Positions 24,172 to 29,986 of a stretch of DNA of 29,986 bases are shown here, one piece after another. The translations under genes were made by a program, and so were the position numbers. Origin of the DNA: an uncultured Chloroflexota bacterium. Its GTDB lineage: Bacteria; Chloroflexota; UBA4733. The stretch covers positions 1 to 29,986 of the forward strand of contig CALBSQ010000260.1 in the NCBI GenBank assembly GCA_937967325.1, in the 5' to 3' direction. A model generated the notes under the pieces. That model searched no databases. It was not told where the DNA came from and worked only from the letters and a program-made list of their open reading frames with translations. Position 1 is the first letter of the stretch. Each line of letters begins with the position of its first letter.

Positions 24172-25119
24172 TCACAGCGGCAGCGGCGACTGCTCCGCCC
24201 GCGGCGTGTTCCGGTCGGCGGCGTGCGCCGTCTGACCCAGCCGGGGTGTCGGATGGTGGCCCTGGTCCAGCCCGTAGGCCGCCTTGAGCTCCCGGACGCG
24301 GCGGCTGAGCCCGTCGGCGTAGGCTTTGGGGGCGTAGCGCGCACCGCCGGGCTCGCCGATGGCGCCGAAGACGCGAGCATAGGAGGGGACCGTCGCCGGG
24401 AAGTGCCGCTGGAGCGCCTCCAGGAGCCAGTCCCGCACTGCCGGCTCCAGATGCAGCGTGCCGGACCAGAGCCACTGCGCGCCGTGGTCGGCAGCGGCAC
24501 GGACTACGGCCTCCAGCGCCGGTAGCGAATCGGTCAGGCGAGGCAAGACGGGCGCCAGGGCCAGCCCGCAGGGCACCCCGGCGCTCGCCAGCCGGGCCAG
24601 CGCCTGCAATCGCTTGGCTGGAGGCGGCGTCGCCGGCTCGAAGGTGCGCCAGATGGCCTGGTCCAGCGTGATGAGGCTGATGTTGACGCCGCAGCCGGCC
24701 CTAGCCGCCAGCTCCTGAAGCACGTCGATGTCGCGCAGGACCAGCGTGCCCTTGGTCGTCACGTTGGCCGGGTTGCGTTGCTCGGCCAGCACCGCCAGGC
24801 AGGCCCGCGTCAACTTGTAGCGGCCTTCGGCCGGCTGGTAGGGATCGGTCGCCGTGCCGATGGCGATCGACTCGCCTTTCCACGATGGGCGCTGGAGGTC
24901 GTGGCGGAGCGCCTCGGGCAGGTTGACCTTGACGAAGATGCGCTCGTCGAAGTCCCGCCCGGCGTCCAGGCCGAGAAAGGCGTGGGTTGTCCGGGCGTAA
25001 CAGTAGACGCAGCCGTGCGCGCAGCCCCGGAAGGGGTTCAGGGACCAGGGGAACGGCATGCCGTGGACGCGGTTGATCGCGGACTTGCATTGGACCTCGG
25101 TGTACTGGCTGCTTCGCAT
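24172..25119 (-). CDS. Radical SAM protein, Rv2578c / SPL-like group
   Basis: A 315-residue radical SAM enzyme. The [4Fe-4S] motif is C33-AHG-C37-VY-C40, followed by YART and, further on, IGTATDPYQPAEGRYKLTR, the signature of the spore-photoproduct-lyase-like / Rv2578c group. Members are suspected to act on DNA damage or nucleic acids, but the reaction is not established. I place the start at ATG 25119 because a TATAAT box ends six bases before it, predicting a leaderless transcript; an upstream in-frame start (25146) would lie inside the promoter. Two decayed 5' copies and one 3' copy of this gene lie further right (27,126-27,362, 29,694-29,835, 29,865-29,986). Confidence 0.92.
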   Translation of the reverse strand: MRSSQYTEVQCKSAINRVHGMPFPWSLNPFRGCAHGCVYCYARTTHAFLGLDAGRDFDERIFVKVNLPEALRHDLQRPSWKGESIAIGTATDPYQPAEGRYKLTRACLAVLAEQRNPANVTTKGTLVLRDIDVLQELAARAGCGVNISLITLDQAIWRTFEPATPPPAKRLQALARLASAGVPCGLALAPVLPRLTDSLPALEAVVRAAADHGAQWLWSGTLHLEPAVRDWLLEALQRHFPATVPSYARVFGAIGEPGGARYAPKAYADGLSRRVRELKAAYGLDQGHHPTPRLGQTAHAADRNTPRAEQSPLPL

Positions 25120-25125
25120 TTCACC

Positions 25126-25154
25126 ATTATAGTACACATGTTCCAAATGGGCAA
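25126..25154 (-). promoter_or_regulatory. Promoter with GAAC-N4-GTAC operator, radical SAM gene
   Basis: Minus strand: -35 TTGCCC (25154-25149), a 17-nt spacer, -10 TATAAT (25131-25126), six bases, then ATG 25119. GAACATGTGTAC (25143-25132) sits in the spacer directly against the -10. The same GAAC-N4-GTMC, -10, N6, ATG order is kept at both decayed copies (27,362 and 29,694). GAAC-N4-GTTC is the core of the LexA box of Gram-positive bacteria, so damage control is possible but unproven. Confidence 0.65.
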
Positions 25155-25169
25155 GAGGACAGCGTCACG

Positions 25170-25250
25170 ATGGACTGTGCAATGCGCTGCTATGCCGAGG
25201 CGGCGGCCGACCAGGTGCGCCACATGAGCCAGTGGGCGATGCTACCATAA
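25170..25250 (+). pseudogene. Short divergent ORF remnant (copy A)
   Basis: A 26-codon frame beginning MDCAMRCYAE, divergent from the radical SAM gene. Copy B at 27,412 begins MDCAWLDNAA after an alignable promoter region, then the two diverge. This is probably the decayed start of a gene once paired with the radical SAM gene; I do not recognise it. Confidence 0.35.
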
Positions 25251-25253
25251 AGT

Positions 25254-25280
25254 CCTTGCCGACGAGGCAAGGGGTCTTTT
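25254..25280 (+). terminator. Hairpin with T-run
   Basis: CCTTGCC-GACGA-GGCAAGG (25254-25272), a perfect 7-bp stem, is followed by GGTCTTTT. It looks like an intrinsic terminator for plus-strand transcription. The region aligns loosely with formerly coding sequence in copy B, so the hairpin may be fortuitous. Confidence 0.4.
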
Positions 25281-25290
25281 CGTCTCAACG

Positions 25291-25423
25291 AAGGACCTCA
25301 CCGTCTACATCCGCATCGAGACGGACCAACCTCACCTGACCTTCAAAGACCGCGGGCGTTGCCATGGTCGGCACAGATGCCATCCGCATCGGAAACGGCT
25401 GGCTCCGCCTTTTGCCGAGCTGG
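25291..25423 (+). pseudogene. Relic of a Gfo/Idh/MocA oxidoreductase 3' end (copy A)
   Basis: The last about 43 codons of a Gfo/Idh/MocA gene, decayed. The translation gives KDLTVYIRIETDQPHLTFKD, then after a one-base shift DAIRIGNGWLRL. The intact gene at 5128-6282 has KDFVADIRGEPHRPYLTFRD and DAIRAGSGWRQL at the same places. No upstream part of the gene is present. It lies about 120 bases after the divergent MDCA remnant, as in copy B. Confidence 0.7.
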
Positions 25424-25767
25424 AATTCGACTGATCTGACAGGATAGCAGCGATTGGAACGGTTGTGGGGGGTCTGCTCCGCAAGAGGCGGAGCGTATAT
25501 AAACCGGATCACTACCGAGCGATGATTCCTTGTGACGGCTCTAATGCACGCTTGTTATGGTAGGCACAATCGCGCGAGATGACCATATCGGGCTTGTTGC
25601 CGAACCCTGCAATCGTGACTAGCACCACAGCCTCATTTCCCGTGGCCCCTCTGGAACGCACTGGTGAGCAAAACAGCCGGACGATGTTTTGCTATCTGGA
25701 GCTACCAAGTGCAGTAGAAGAATTGATGCTGTAATGCTAGGGCCGCGCCCCAGAATACGCGAGATGA
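25424..25767. other. Non-coding gap with two hairpins
   Basis: 344 bases without a gene. GCTCCGC-AAGAG-GCGGAGC (25476-25494) forms a 7-bp hairpin. AGCAAAACA and TGTTTTGCT (25667-25693) form a 9-bp stem with a 9-nt loop, about 75 bases past the stop of the TIR-like gene, and may end its transcript, although no T-run follows. Confidence 0.5.
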
Positions 25768-26973
25768 TCATTCCGGAAGTGCGGGCAGCGGGTGGTTCTT
25801 AATGTCTCGAATAGCTTTCAACAATCTAATGGTCGTGTCGCCATCCAGTTTGTCGTCATCATATCGGACCTCATACAGGCCCTGAAGGTTCGAAGGCAGG
25901 GTGATACCATTCTTGACTAGCAGTATGAATCGCCTCCCGTAGAGAGCCAGTGCGGCGCCAATCTCAATGAGGACATTCGGATTCAGTACGACTTGTCGGT
26001 TTGCATCTTTGTCAAGCAATTCTTCCTCAGCGTCTACGTGGATGATGGCAGCGCTGCAGGTGCGCATGTCATTCATCACCTTGTCGGGAACAGGCTGCGA
26101 TACAGACTGGCGCTCGACGGAGACGACCGGCTCTAGTTCACCAAAGCCCAGCAATTCCTTCAGCGGCTCTATGAACGATTTATTACGACCATGCGTAATA
26201 AAGACCCGACGGTTCTCTGTTTTCGTCGTCTCGCGGCGCTTCGACAATGACTGCTCGTCAGGTAGCTCCGTTTGACCAGCGGACACCTCGTAGGAATCCG
26301 AATCTTGCGCTTCCTCGTCTGCTGGCGTGCCTTGGAACGACGGCGGTAACGCTGTACTTTTCAGGTTGACGTACATTGCGCCCTTTATCTCTTGTAGCAC
26401 TCCCACGGATCTTGCGCTGTCGATGATCAGTTTGAGCGTTCGCTGAGCAGCTTCATGGGGCACGCCCAGTCCGCTGAGGACATTCATCGCGATATTTTCA
26501 CGGGGCAGCTTGTTGCCATCGTACTTCGTGAGAAACTCTCGGAGTACTCGCGGTTTGAATAGGGCCTCGCGACGGGCCAGTAGCTGGTCGCCTTCATCCG
26601 TTGAATCGAGTATTCGCCGTGCCAACGGCGTCACCGCTATGGCGGGAGCGTTCGGTCCGCCGCTTGTCAGCCCGTAAGCGATGGACGAACCAGCCAACAT
26701 CCGGAACGTGCTGCTGGCAGGCTGAATGCTAAGTGCTAGCGCCACCTCGAGGGGACGACTGGGTTGATACGCGTAGTTGTCGGCGATCGCTCGTGGGATA
26801 CGGAGCGCCTCGTCGAGCGTATAGTAGGGTACGTCGCCCTGCGAAACACGAGTTTTCCGCGTCCCTGTCTGGCCCGTGTTAGCGGCGACGGCATCGGCTG
26901 GCCTGTTTCCCGAGTCAATTCCGCTCATTTGCAGAACATTATCGCTAGCGGCTACCGCCCCTTTTCTTGGCAC
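25768..26973 (-). CDS. TIR-like (CAP12-type) nucleotide-binding effector with N-terminal sensor domain
   Basis: A 401-residue predicted defence effector. The C-terminal about 145 residues match the 'predicted nucleotide-binding, TIR-like' family: VFITHGRNKSF (from about 257), SAAIIHVDAEEE, LNPNVLIEIGAALALYG with the conserved Glu at about 337, and LPSNLQGLYEVRY. Such domains degrade NAD+ or bind nucleotides in bacterial immunity. The middle (about 50-200; YYTLDEALRIPRAIADNYAY, SSTFRMLAGSSIAYGLT, VTPLARRIL) is a helical or winged domain that recurs with TIR-like effectors and is a likely sensor. A charged linker joins them. GTG 26973 has GAGG five bases upstream; the frame is open to 27132 without a ribosome site. 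No cyclase gene is adjacent, so it may act alone. Confidence 0.82.
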   Translation of the reverse strand: MPRKGAVAASDNVLQMSGIDSGNRPADAVAANTGQTGTRKTRVSQGDVPYYTLDEALRIPRAIADNYAYQPSRPLEVALALSIQPASSTFRMLAGSSIAYGLTSGGPNAPAIAVTPLARRILDSTDEGDQLLARREALFKPRVLREFLTKYDGNKLPRENIAMNVLSGLGVPHEAAQRTLKLIIDSARSVGVLQEIKGAMYVNLKSTALPPSFQGTPADEEAQDSDSYEVSAGQTELPDEQSLSKRRETTKTENRRVFITHGRNKSFIEPLKELLGFGELEPVVSVERQSVSQPVPDKVMNDMRTCSAAIIHVDAEEELLDKDANRQVVLNPNVLIEIGAALALYGRRFILLVKNGITLPSNLQGLYEVRYDDDKLDGDTTIRLLKAIRDIKNHPLPALPE

Positions 26974-27014
26974 GACTACCTCGCCTTTCCGGCTGCGCTC
27001 GTTTTGCCTGTAAC

Positions 27015-27045
27015 GTGGTCGATGACCACCCATTATCCAATTATC
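27015..27045 (-). promoter_or_regulatory. Tandem -10-like boxes and a palindrome before the TIR-like gene
   Basis: Minus strand: GATAAT at 27045-27040 and again at 27037-27032, then the perfect palindrome GTGGTC-ATC-GACCAC (27029-27015) just downstream, where an operator would block initiation. It lies 42 nt before the chosen GTG start of the TIR-like gene. The -35 is weak. This suggests a tightly repressed promoter (inference). Confidence 0.45.
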
Positions 27046-27125
27046 GTGCATAGGTTGATACCGTGTTGACCATGCCCGACGGCGAAGTCGATATTGTCTC
27101 GCAGTCACCGATCGAGGCACATGTC

Positions 27126-27362
27126 TTAACATAGGACGACAGCCGATAGGCGCATTTCTGGCATGTTGAGATCAGCGAACGTGTGATCCTCGACGTCCCG
27201 CACGGCATCCTGTCCAAAGAAGGCCTGGGGTGTCGGCACATAGAAAGACGTGAAATTCTGCGCACAGCAAAAGAATGGTTTGACGCTGCAGATAATCGGC
27301 ATTCCGTGGACGCTGTCGATCGCGGACCAGCACTTGACTTCGCCGTACGGGCTGCTTCGCAT
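27126..27362 (-). pseudogene. Decayed 5' copy of the radical SAM gene (copy B)
   Basis: Translation from ATG 27362 aligns without gaps to the first about 72 residues of the intact gene: MRSSPYGEVKCWSAIDSVHG versus MRSSQYTEVQCKSAINRVHG, then QAFFGQDAVRDVEDHTFADL versus HAFLGLDAGRDFDERIFVKV. Two cluster ligands are lost: C37 and C40 are both Phe, and only C33 remains. It stops at 27126, right before the TIR-like gene on the same strand. Clearly non-functional as a radical SAM enzyme. Confidence 0.85.
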
Positions 27363-27368
27363 GAGAAC

Positions 27369-27386
27369 AGTATAGGACATAGGTTC
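27369..27386 (-). promoter_or_regulatory. Retained promoter/operator of copy B
   Basis: Minus strand: GAACCTATGTCC (27386-27375), TATACT (27374-27369), six bases, ATG 27362. Spacing is identical to the intact gene's promoter although the gene itself is dead. Confidence 0.55.
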
Positions 27387-27411
27387 TATTTAGACAAGGA
27401 CGGTCGCACGA

Positions 27412-27654
27412 TGGACTGTGCCTGGCTTGACAATGCCGCGAGGGACGCCGAGCGGAGTACGCTGCGTTCTCTCGCAGTCGATACGCCTTGCCCCTGGCCG
27501 AAGAGGCATTGCTCGTATCCTCCCCGGCACGGACTTCGTTGACGACATCCCCGGCGACCCGCACCGGCCCCACCTGACCGCCAGGTACGGCTGGCATTGC
27601 CAGGTCGTAATCTGCGCCATCGGTGCCGGCCGCGGCCGGCGCCAACCCCCCGTC
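27412..27654 (+). pseudogene. Divergent remnant (MDCA) and Gfo/Idh/MocA 3' relic (copy B)
   Basis: Begins with MDCAWLDNAARDAERS (27,412), divergent from radical SAM copy B, and about 117 bases later reads FVDDIPGDPHRPHLTARYGW (frame through about 27,529-27,654). The latter matches FVADIRGEPHRPYLTFRDGW of the intact oxidoreductase at 5128-6282 and ends RRQPPV versus WRQLPV. The two parts are in different frames, so no single protein is made. The order and spacing equal those of copy A (25,170-25,423), so the two segments are diverged direct duplicates. Confidence 0.7.
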
Positions 27655-27718
27655 CGATGCCTCGCGGCCTCGCAAGCGATTTCCAGATTGGCATCCGTCT
27701 TCTTGATCTGTCCAAATG

Positions 27719-28114
27719 TCAGTCCGTCTGATTCAGCGCCGACTGCGGAACCTCGAAGAAGCCGAGCCGGCCCGGCCAGGGGAGTGCCTCCTTAAATCGC
27801 ATCGGCGCGTGGAGCACCCACGCGAACAGCCCCGGCTGCCACTTATCGTGGTAACAGTTGACGGCATAGAGTTCTGCGGCGATCTCGGGCGTGAACGGGA
27901 TGCAGCCCGTGATTATTACGGAACCGATTATCGCACCGGTCAGAAGCAAGACTCGATCCAGGTTTGCGCGGATGACGTCCCCTTGGGCGATCCGTGAAGA
28001 CGCGTGGATTAGGATACGCCCACGAAACCGAGTACGTCGCGACCGCAGCTCATATTTCTTGCGCCCCGCAAGGATCAGATCAGCCCACGGTTGGCGAATG
28101 CTAAGCGCCTTCAC
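27719..28114 (-). CDS. ASCH-domain protein
   Basis: A 131-residue single-domain ASCH protein (PUA-like fold). The family signature opens it: MKALSIRQPWADLILAGRKK, then YELRSRRTRFRGRILIHAS, and a later hydrophobic strand block (IIGSVIITGCIPFTPE) and WVLHAPMRF. ASCH proteins bind nucleic acid or act on modified nucleosides; some deacetylate N4-acetylcytidine. GTG 28114 starts it, with AGGAGAGG about 14 bases upstream. It diverges from the nuclease gene at 28268 (153 bases apart). Next to a nuclease and a Mom-like modifier, a role in reading or editing a modified base is attractive but unproven. Confidence 0.85.
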   Translation of the reverse strand: MKALSIRQPWADLILAGRKKYELRSRRTRFRGRILIHASSRIAQGDVIRANLDRVLLLTGAIIGSVIITGCIPFTPEIAAELYAVNCYHDKWQPGLFAWVLHAPMRFKEALPWPGRLGFFEVPQSALNQTD

Positions 28115-28267
28115 GGCACAGAATTCCCGCCTCTCCTATTGGCAACTTGGTCCATTACCAGTAGCGCTGCAGACATCAACCGGCTGCTGTGCCCAGGTCC
28201 TGCTTTTGGATAGTATGCGCTGAGAATAAGATGTCTGCGTGGCGCGGCGAGGAGTTAGGGGTACGTT

Positions 28268-28876
28268 GTGGTCGACATCGCGGATGTTCAAGACGATTCT
28301 CGTGAGCGACAGATGCGAGATGCATTCGGCCTGATCGCGAGCGGCCAGGGACGGATGGGCGTGGACGCCTTGGACGAACTCGGCCACGGTTTCGAGTTGA
28401 AGTCGGCGACGAAGTCCGGCGTCACCACCGGCCGCGATGTAGGCATGCATACCCTCCGGCGCTATCGAACCCGCTACTGGATCATATGTAAAGGTGTCAA
28501 TCGCCGTAGCGGATTCGAGATCGACGAATGTTATTTCCTCAGCCCGGAGATGATGGAAGAGTGGATCAGTACGATCGAGAGACGGCTTGAGCCGGACCTG
28601 GTCCTGCTGCAACGCGTGCTCTCGCTAATGGAGCAGTCGAACTTCGCGGAGGAGGACATCAACCGGCTCGACTATCTAGTGAAGCGGGGCTCCACGCTCA
28701 ACAATCCGAAAATCCAATGGCACTACGTCCAGAGTCACGGCATGAAGATCGAGGGAAATCCCAAAGAGGCACTCAAGCGGTTAGTATCTCAGCATCCACT
28801 GGACCCAGCGGGAGTGGCGGCTGCCCGCTCCATGCCAATCGTGCCCGATCCTTCTCCGACTGAGAAAGAGGCTTAG
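28268..28876 (+). CDS. Putative PD-(D/E)XK restriction-type nuclease
   Basis: A 202-residue protein with a compact nuclease-like core: D33 and D36 (GVDALDELGHG), E43-L-K45 (FELKSATKS), then TTGRDVGMHTLRRYRTRYWIICKG, a strand-helix block like that after the ExK motif in restriction enzymes. A C-terminal helical part (ERRLEPDLVLLQRVLSLMEQ, RGSTLNNPKIQWHYVQSHG) follows. I do not recognise a named family with certainty. GTG 28268 has AGGGG six bases upstream. Its last 104 bases overlap the 3' end of the convergent Mom-like gene, so the two cannot be separated easily. It is likely the restriction partner of the modification made by that gene (inference). Confidence 0.7.
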   Translation: MVDIADVQDDSRERQMRDAFGLIASGQGRMGVDALDELGHGFELKSATKSGVTTGRDVGMHTLRRYRTRYWIICKGVNRRSGFEIDECYFLSPEMMEEWISTIERRLEPDLVLLQRVLSLMEQSNFAEEDINRLDYLVKRGSTLNNPKIQWHYVQSHGMKIEGNPKEALKRLVSQHPLDPAGVAAARSMPIVPDPSPTEKEA

Positions 28877-29486
28877 GGTAGGTGTACAGAAATGCACGCT
28901 TCTCGTGGAGATAGTCGGGGTTCGCTTGATCTCTGCCACCATTGGAGCGGTGAGCCCTGCCATGCAAGGTGCCGCCGCTCCGGCCTACCTCTCTGAAGTT
29001 GCAGGCTCTGTAGATCGTACCCTCGTGGTGTTGCGTGTCGGCCCACGTCGCAACGCCATGCACCTCTGGGAGCTTCGGATACTTAGCATGCCAGTCTTGC
29101 CGAAGTCGCCGAAGTGCCTTGCCGACCGAACAGGTGGCCACGGAGAATGCGTGCTCTTGGCCATCATGGTCGAGCACGCGGATGCCTTGGACAATGGGGT
29201 CTACCCAGAGCCGAGCCAGTTCTAGCAGATTCATCGGGGTGATTCCGTGGTAGGTGGCCGACATCCTCGGGTAGGCGAAGAGCATCACACCGCACTGTTG
29301 ACCGTCCACGGTGATCCAGTAGGGCAATTGGGCCATGGTGCGCCCACGGTGCAGATAGTGTTTCTCGACGATCACCGCTGTCGCCATTTTGAGATTGGCG
29401 ACAGCGAGGTCTAGGCGATTGCGGAGCCGCCCTGTCTCCAGAGGGCTTAAGGTCAAGCGCGGCGGTTCGTAGTAACAGGCCGTCAC
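28773..29486 (-). CDS. Mom-like DNA modification protein (GNAT-type)
   Basis: A 237-residue protein resembling phage Mu Mom and relatives, GNAT-fold enzymes that hypermodify adenine in DNA; Mu Mom is of similar length. Seen are HYLHRGRTMAQLPYWI (from 43), ELARLWVDP (89-97), SVATCSVGKALRRLR (115-129), the WAD block (ATWADTQHHEG, about 146-156) and GTIYRACNFREVG, matching the family's 'fAD..gH.GtiYqA.N' ending. GTG 29486 is chosen for the strong GAAGGGGG just upstream; an in-frame ATG at 29627 lacks a ribosome site. No phage genes surround it. It converges with, and overlaps by 104 bases, the nuclease gene. A self-DNA protecting modification is the likely role (inference). Confidence 0.72.
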   Translation of the reverse strand: MTACYYEPPRLTLSPLETGRLRNRLDLAVANLKMATAVIVEKHYLHRGRTMAQLPYWITVDGQQCGVMLFAYPRMSATYHGITPMNLLELARLWVDPIVQGIRVLDHDGQEHAFSVATCSVGKALRRLRQDWHAKYPKLPEVHGVATWADTQHHEGTIYRACNFREVGRSGGTLHGRAHRSNGGRDQANPDYLHEKRAFLYTYPKPLSQSEKDRARLAWSGQPPLPLGPVDAEILTA

Positions 29487-29669
29487 CGTGCCCCCTTCAT
29501 CGTCCCGTTGAAACCAGCTGGCGATCGCCAATACCTGCGACGCGCCATCCGATGCCCCAAACCTAGTGTCGCGGCAATGGCGTGCCGAGAATCCGTGGCT
29601 GGCATGCGAATGTATTCCTCTCGACATGCATCAAGTGTCAGTGAGTATCGCACCTTTCTCGCAAGGGTA

Positions 29670-29687
29670 GAACTTCCGTCCTATTAT
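29670..29687 (+). promoter_or_regulatory. Retained promoter/operator of copy C
   Basis: GAACTTCCGTCC (29670-29681), TATTAT (29682-29687), six bases, ATG 29694. This is the third instance of the same arrangement, now on the plus strand and leading into a decayed radical SAM start. Confidence 0.55.
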
Positions 29688-29693
29688 ATCTTG

Positions 29694-29835
29694 ATGAGTG
29701 GTGAGCAGTACACTGAAGTCCTATGAGCATCCGCATGAATTGCGTCCACGCGATGCCCGTCCGACAGAATAATCATCCCACCGCTACTCCTACTTTCGTC
29801 TCTTCGCACCACGGCGAAGCATTTGCCGGCGTCAG
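29694..29835 (+). pseudogene. Decayed 5' copy of the radical SAM gene (copy C)
   Basis: Starts MSGEQYTEVL and then hits TGA, where the intact gene has MRSSQYTEVQCKSAINRVHG. The nucleotide match continues past the stop, through the bases coding NRVHGMP, with stops and frame changes. Homology fades towards about 29,835. It is oriented opposite to copies A and B and lies back-to-back with the Mom-like gene. Confidence 0.65.
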
Positions 29836-29864
29836 CCCTGGACCAACGGCTTCTGCTTGGCCTC

Positions 29865-29986
29865 TCACAGCGGCAGCGGCGCCTGCGCCGCGCGCGGAGC
29901 GTCACTGCTGGCCCCCGCTGGCGCTGCCTGGCCCAGCCGGGGTGTCGGATGGTGGCCCTGGTCCAGCCCGTAGGCCGCCTTGAGCT
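29865..29986 (-). CDS. 3' end of a second radical SAM gene (partial)
   Basis: Minus strand, running off the window. It encodes LKAAYGLDQGHHPTPRLGQ and ends PLPL-stop, as the intact gene at 24172 does. The last 55 bases of the window are identical to 24,236-24,290; between there and the stop the two differ (QAAPAGASSDAPRAAQA versus QTAHAADRNTPRAEQS). The intact reading frame and near-identity suggest a functional second copy or recent gene conversion, unlike relics B and C. Because a repeat sits exactly at the end of the sequence, the junction beyond may also be an assembly break. Confidence 0.75.
   Translation of the reverse strand, partial: LKAAYGLDQGHHPTPRLGQAAPAGASSDAPRAAQAPLPL

Noticed and set aside
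29508..29726. Small plus-strand frame upstream of radical SAM copy C
   Set aside because: Antisense to the Mom-like gene's upstream region and running into the decayed copy in a different context; no coding support.

Overview
This is high-GC bacterial DNA with no rRNA, tRNA or CRISPR array that I can see. The left two thirds (about 1-18,500) are strongly GC-rich. They carry Tat-type lipoproteins in which a twin-arginine signal and an LAAC lipobox are followed by a long Ser/Ala/Thr linker. That style, with the overall gene mix, suggests an uncultured member of the Chloroflexota (Thermomicrobia- or Ktedonobacteria-like). This placement is inference; there is no marker gene in the window. From about 18,900 the base composition becomes visibly more AT-rich and the gene content changes to genome-defence families, so the right third looks like an acquired defence island.

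Left region (1-8,700). A 5'-truncated MarR regulator is followed by two ABC half-exporters that together form a classic heterodimer with one degenerate ATP site. Between them lies a 62-nt inverted repeat. Then come a YopX-like protein, a Gfo/Idh/MocA oxidoreductase, an unknown protein on the minus strand and an orphan sugar-type solute-binding lipoprotein.

Redox region (8,700-17,900). A two-component system (OmpR-type regulator plus sensor kinase) is embedded among extracytoplasmic or redox genes: a YceI-like lipoprotein, a secreted intradiol-dioxygenase lipoprotein, and a tight five-gene cluster. The cluster encodes a NuoF/SLBB-like flavoprotein, a 3-Cys ferredoxin, a one-TM Ser/Thr-rich protein, ApbE (FAD:protein FMN transferase) and a five-TM ferric-reductase-like haem b protein. 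An 11-nt-periodic repeat (TTCACA-N5-TTCNCA type) lies upstream of three of these transcription units. I infer a regulon that moves electrons from NAD(P)H through Fe-S, flavin and haem to outside the cytoplasm. The Ser/Thr-rich protein carries a DGATTS motif and may be an unusual minimal flavinylation target.

Defence-like region (17,900-29,986). This holds a Uma2-family nuclease, an unrecognised 764-aa protein with a zinc ribbon and a PD-(D/E)XK-type C-terminus, an HSDR_N-RAMA fusion, an AbiEi-like antitoxin with a non-AbiEii neighbour, a TIR-like (CAP12-type) effector, an ASCH protein, and a PD-(D/E)XK nuclease that converges on and overlaps a Mom-like DNA-modification gene. A radical SAM gene of the Rv2578c / spore-photoproduct-lyase-like group occurs once intact, twice as decayed 5' relics and once as a 3' fragment at the window edge. 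These copies bracket the TIR module and the Mom/nuclease/ASCH module. All three visible 5' ends share a promoter of the form GAAC-N4-GTMC, then the -10 box, N6 and ATG, which predicts leaderless and possibly LexA-like controlled transcription. The best candidates for an undescribed system are the Mom-like/nuclease/ASCH locus with its repeat-bracketed setting, and the flavin/haem electron-transfer regulon.
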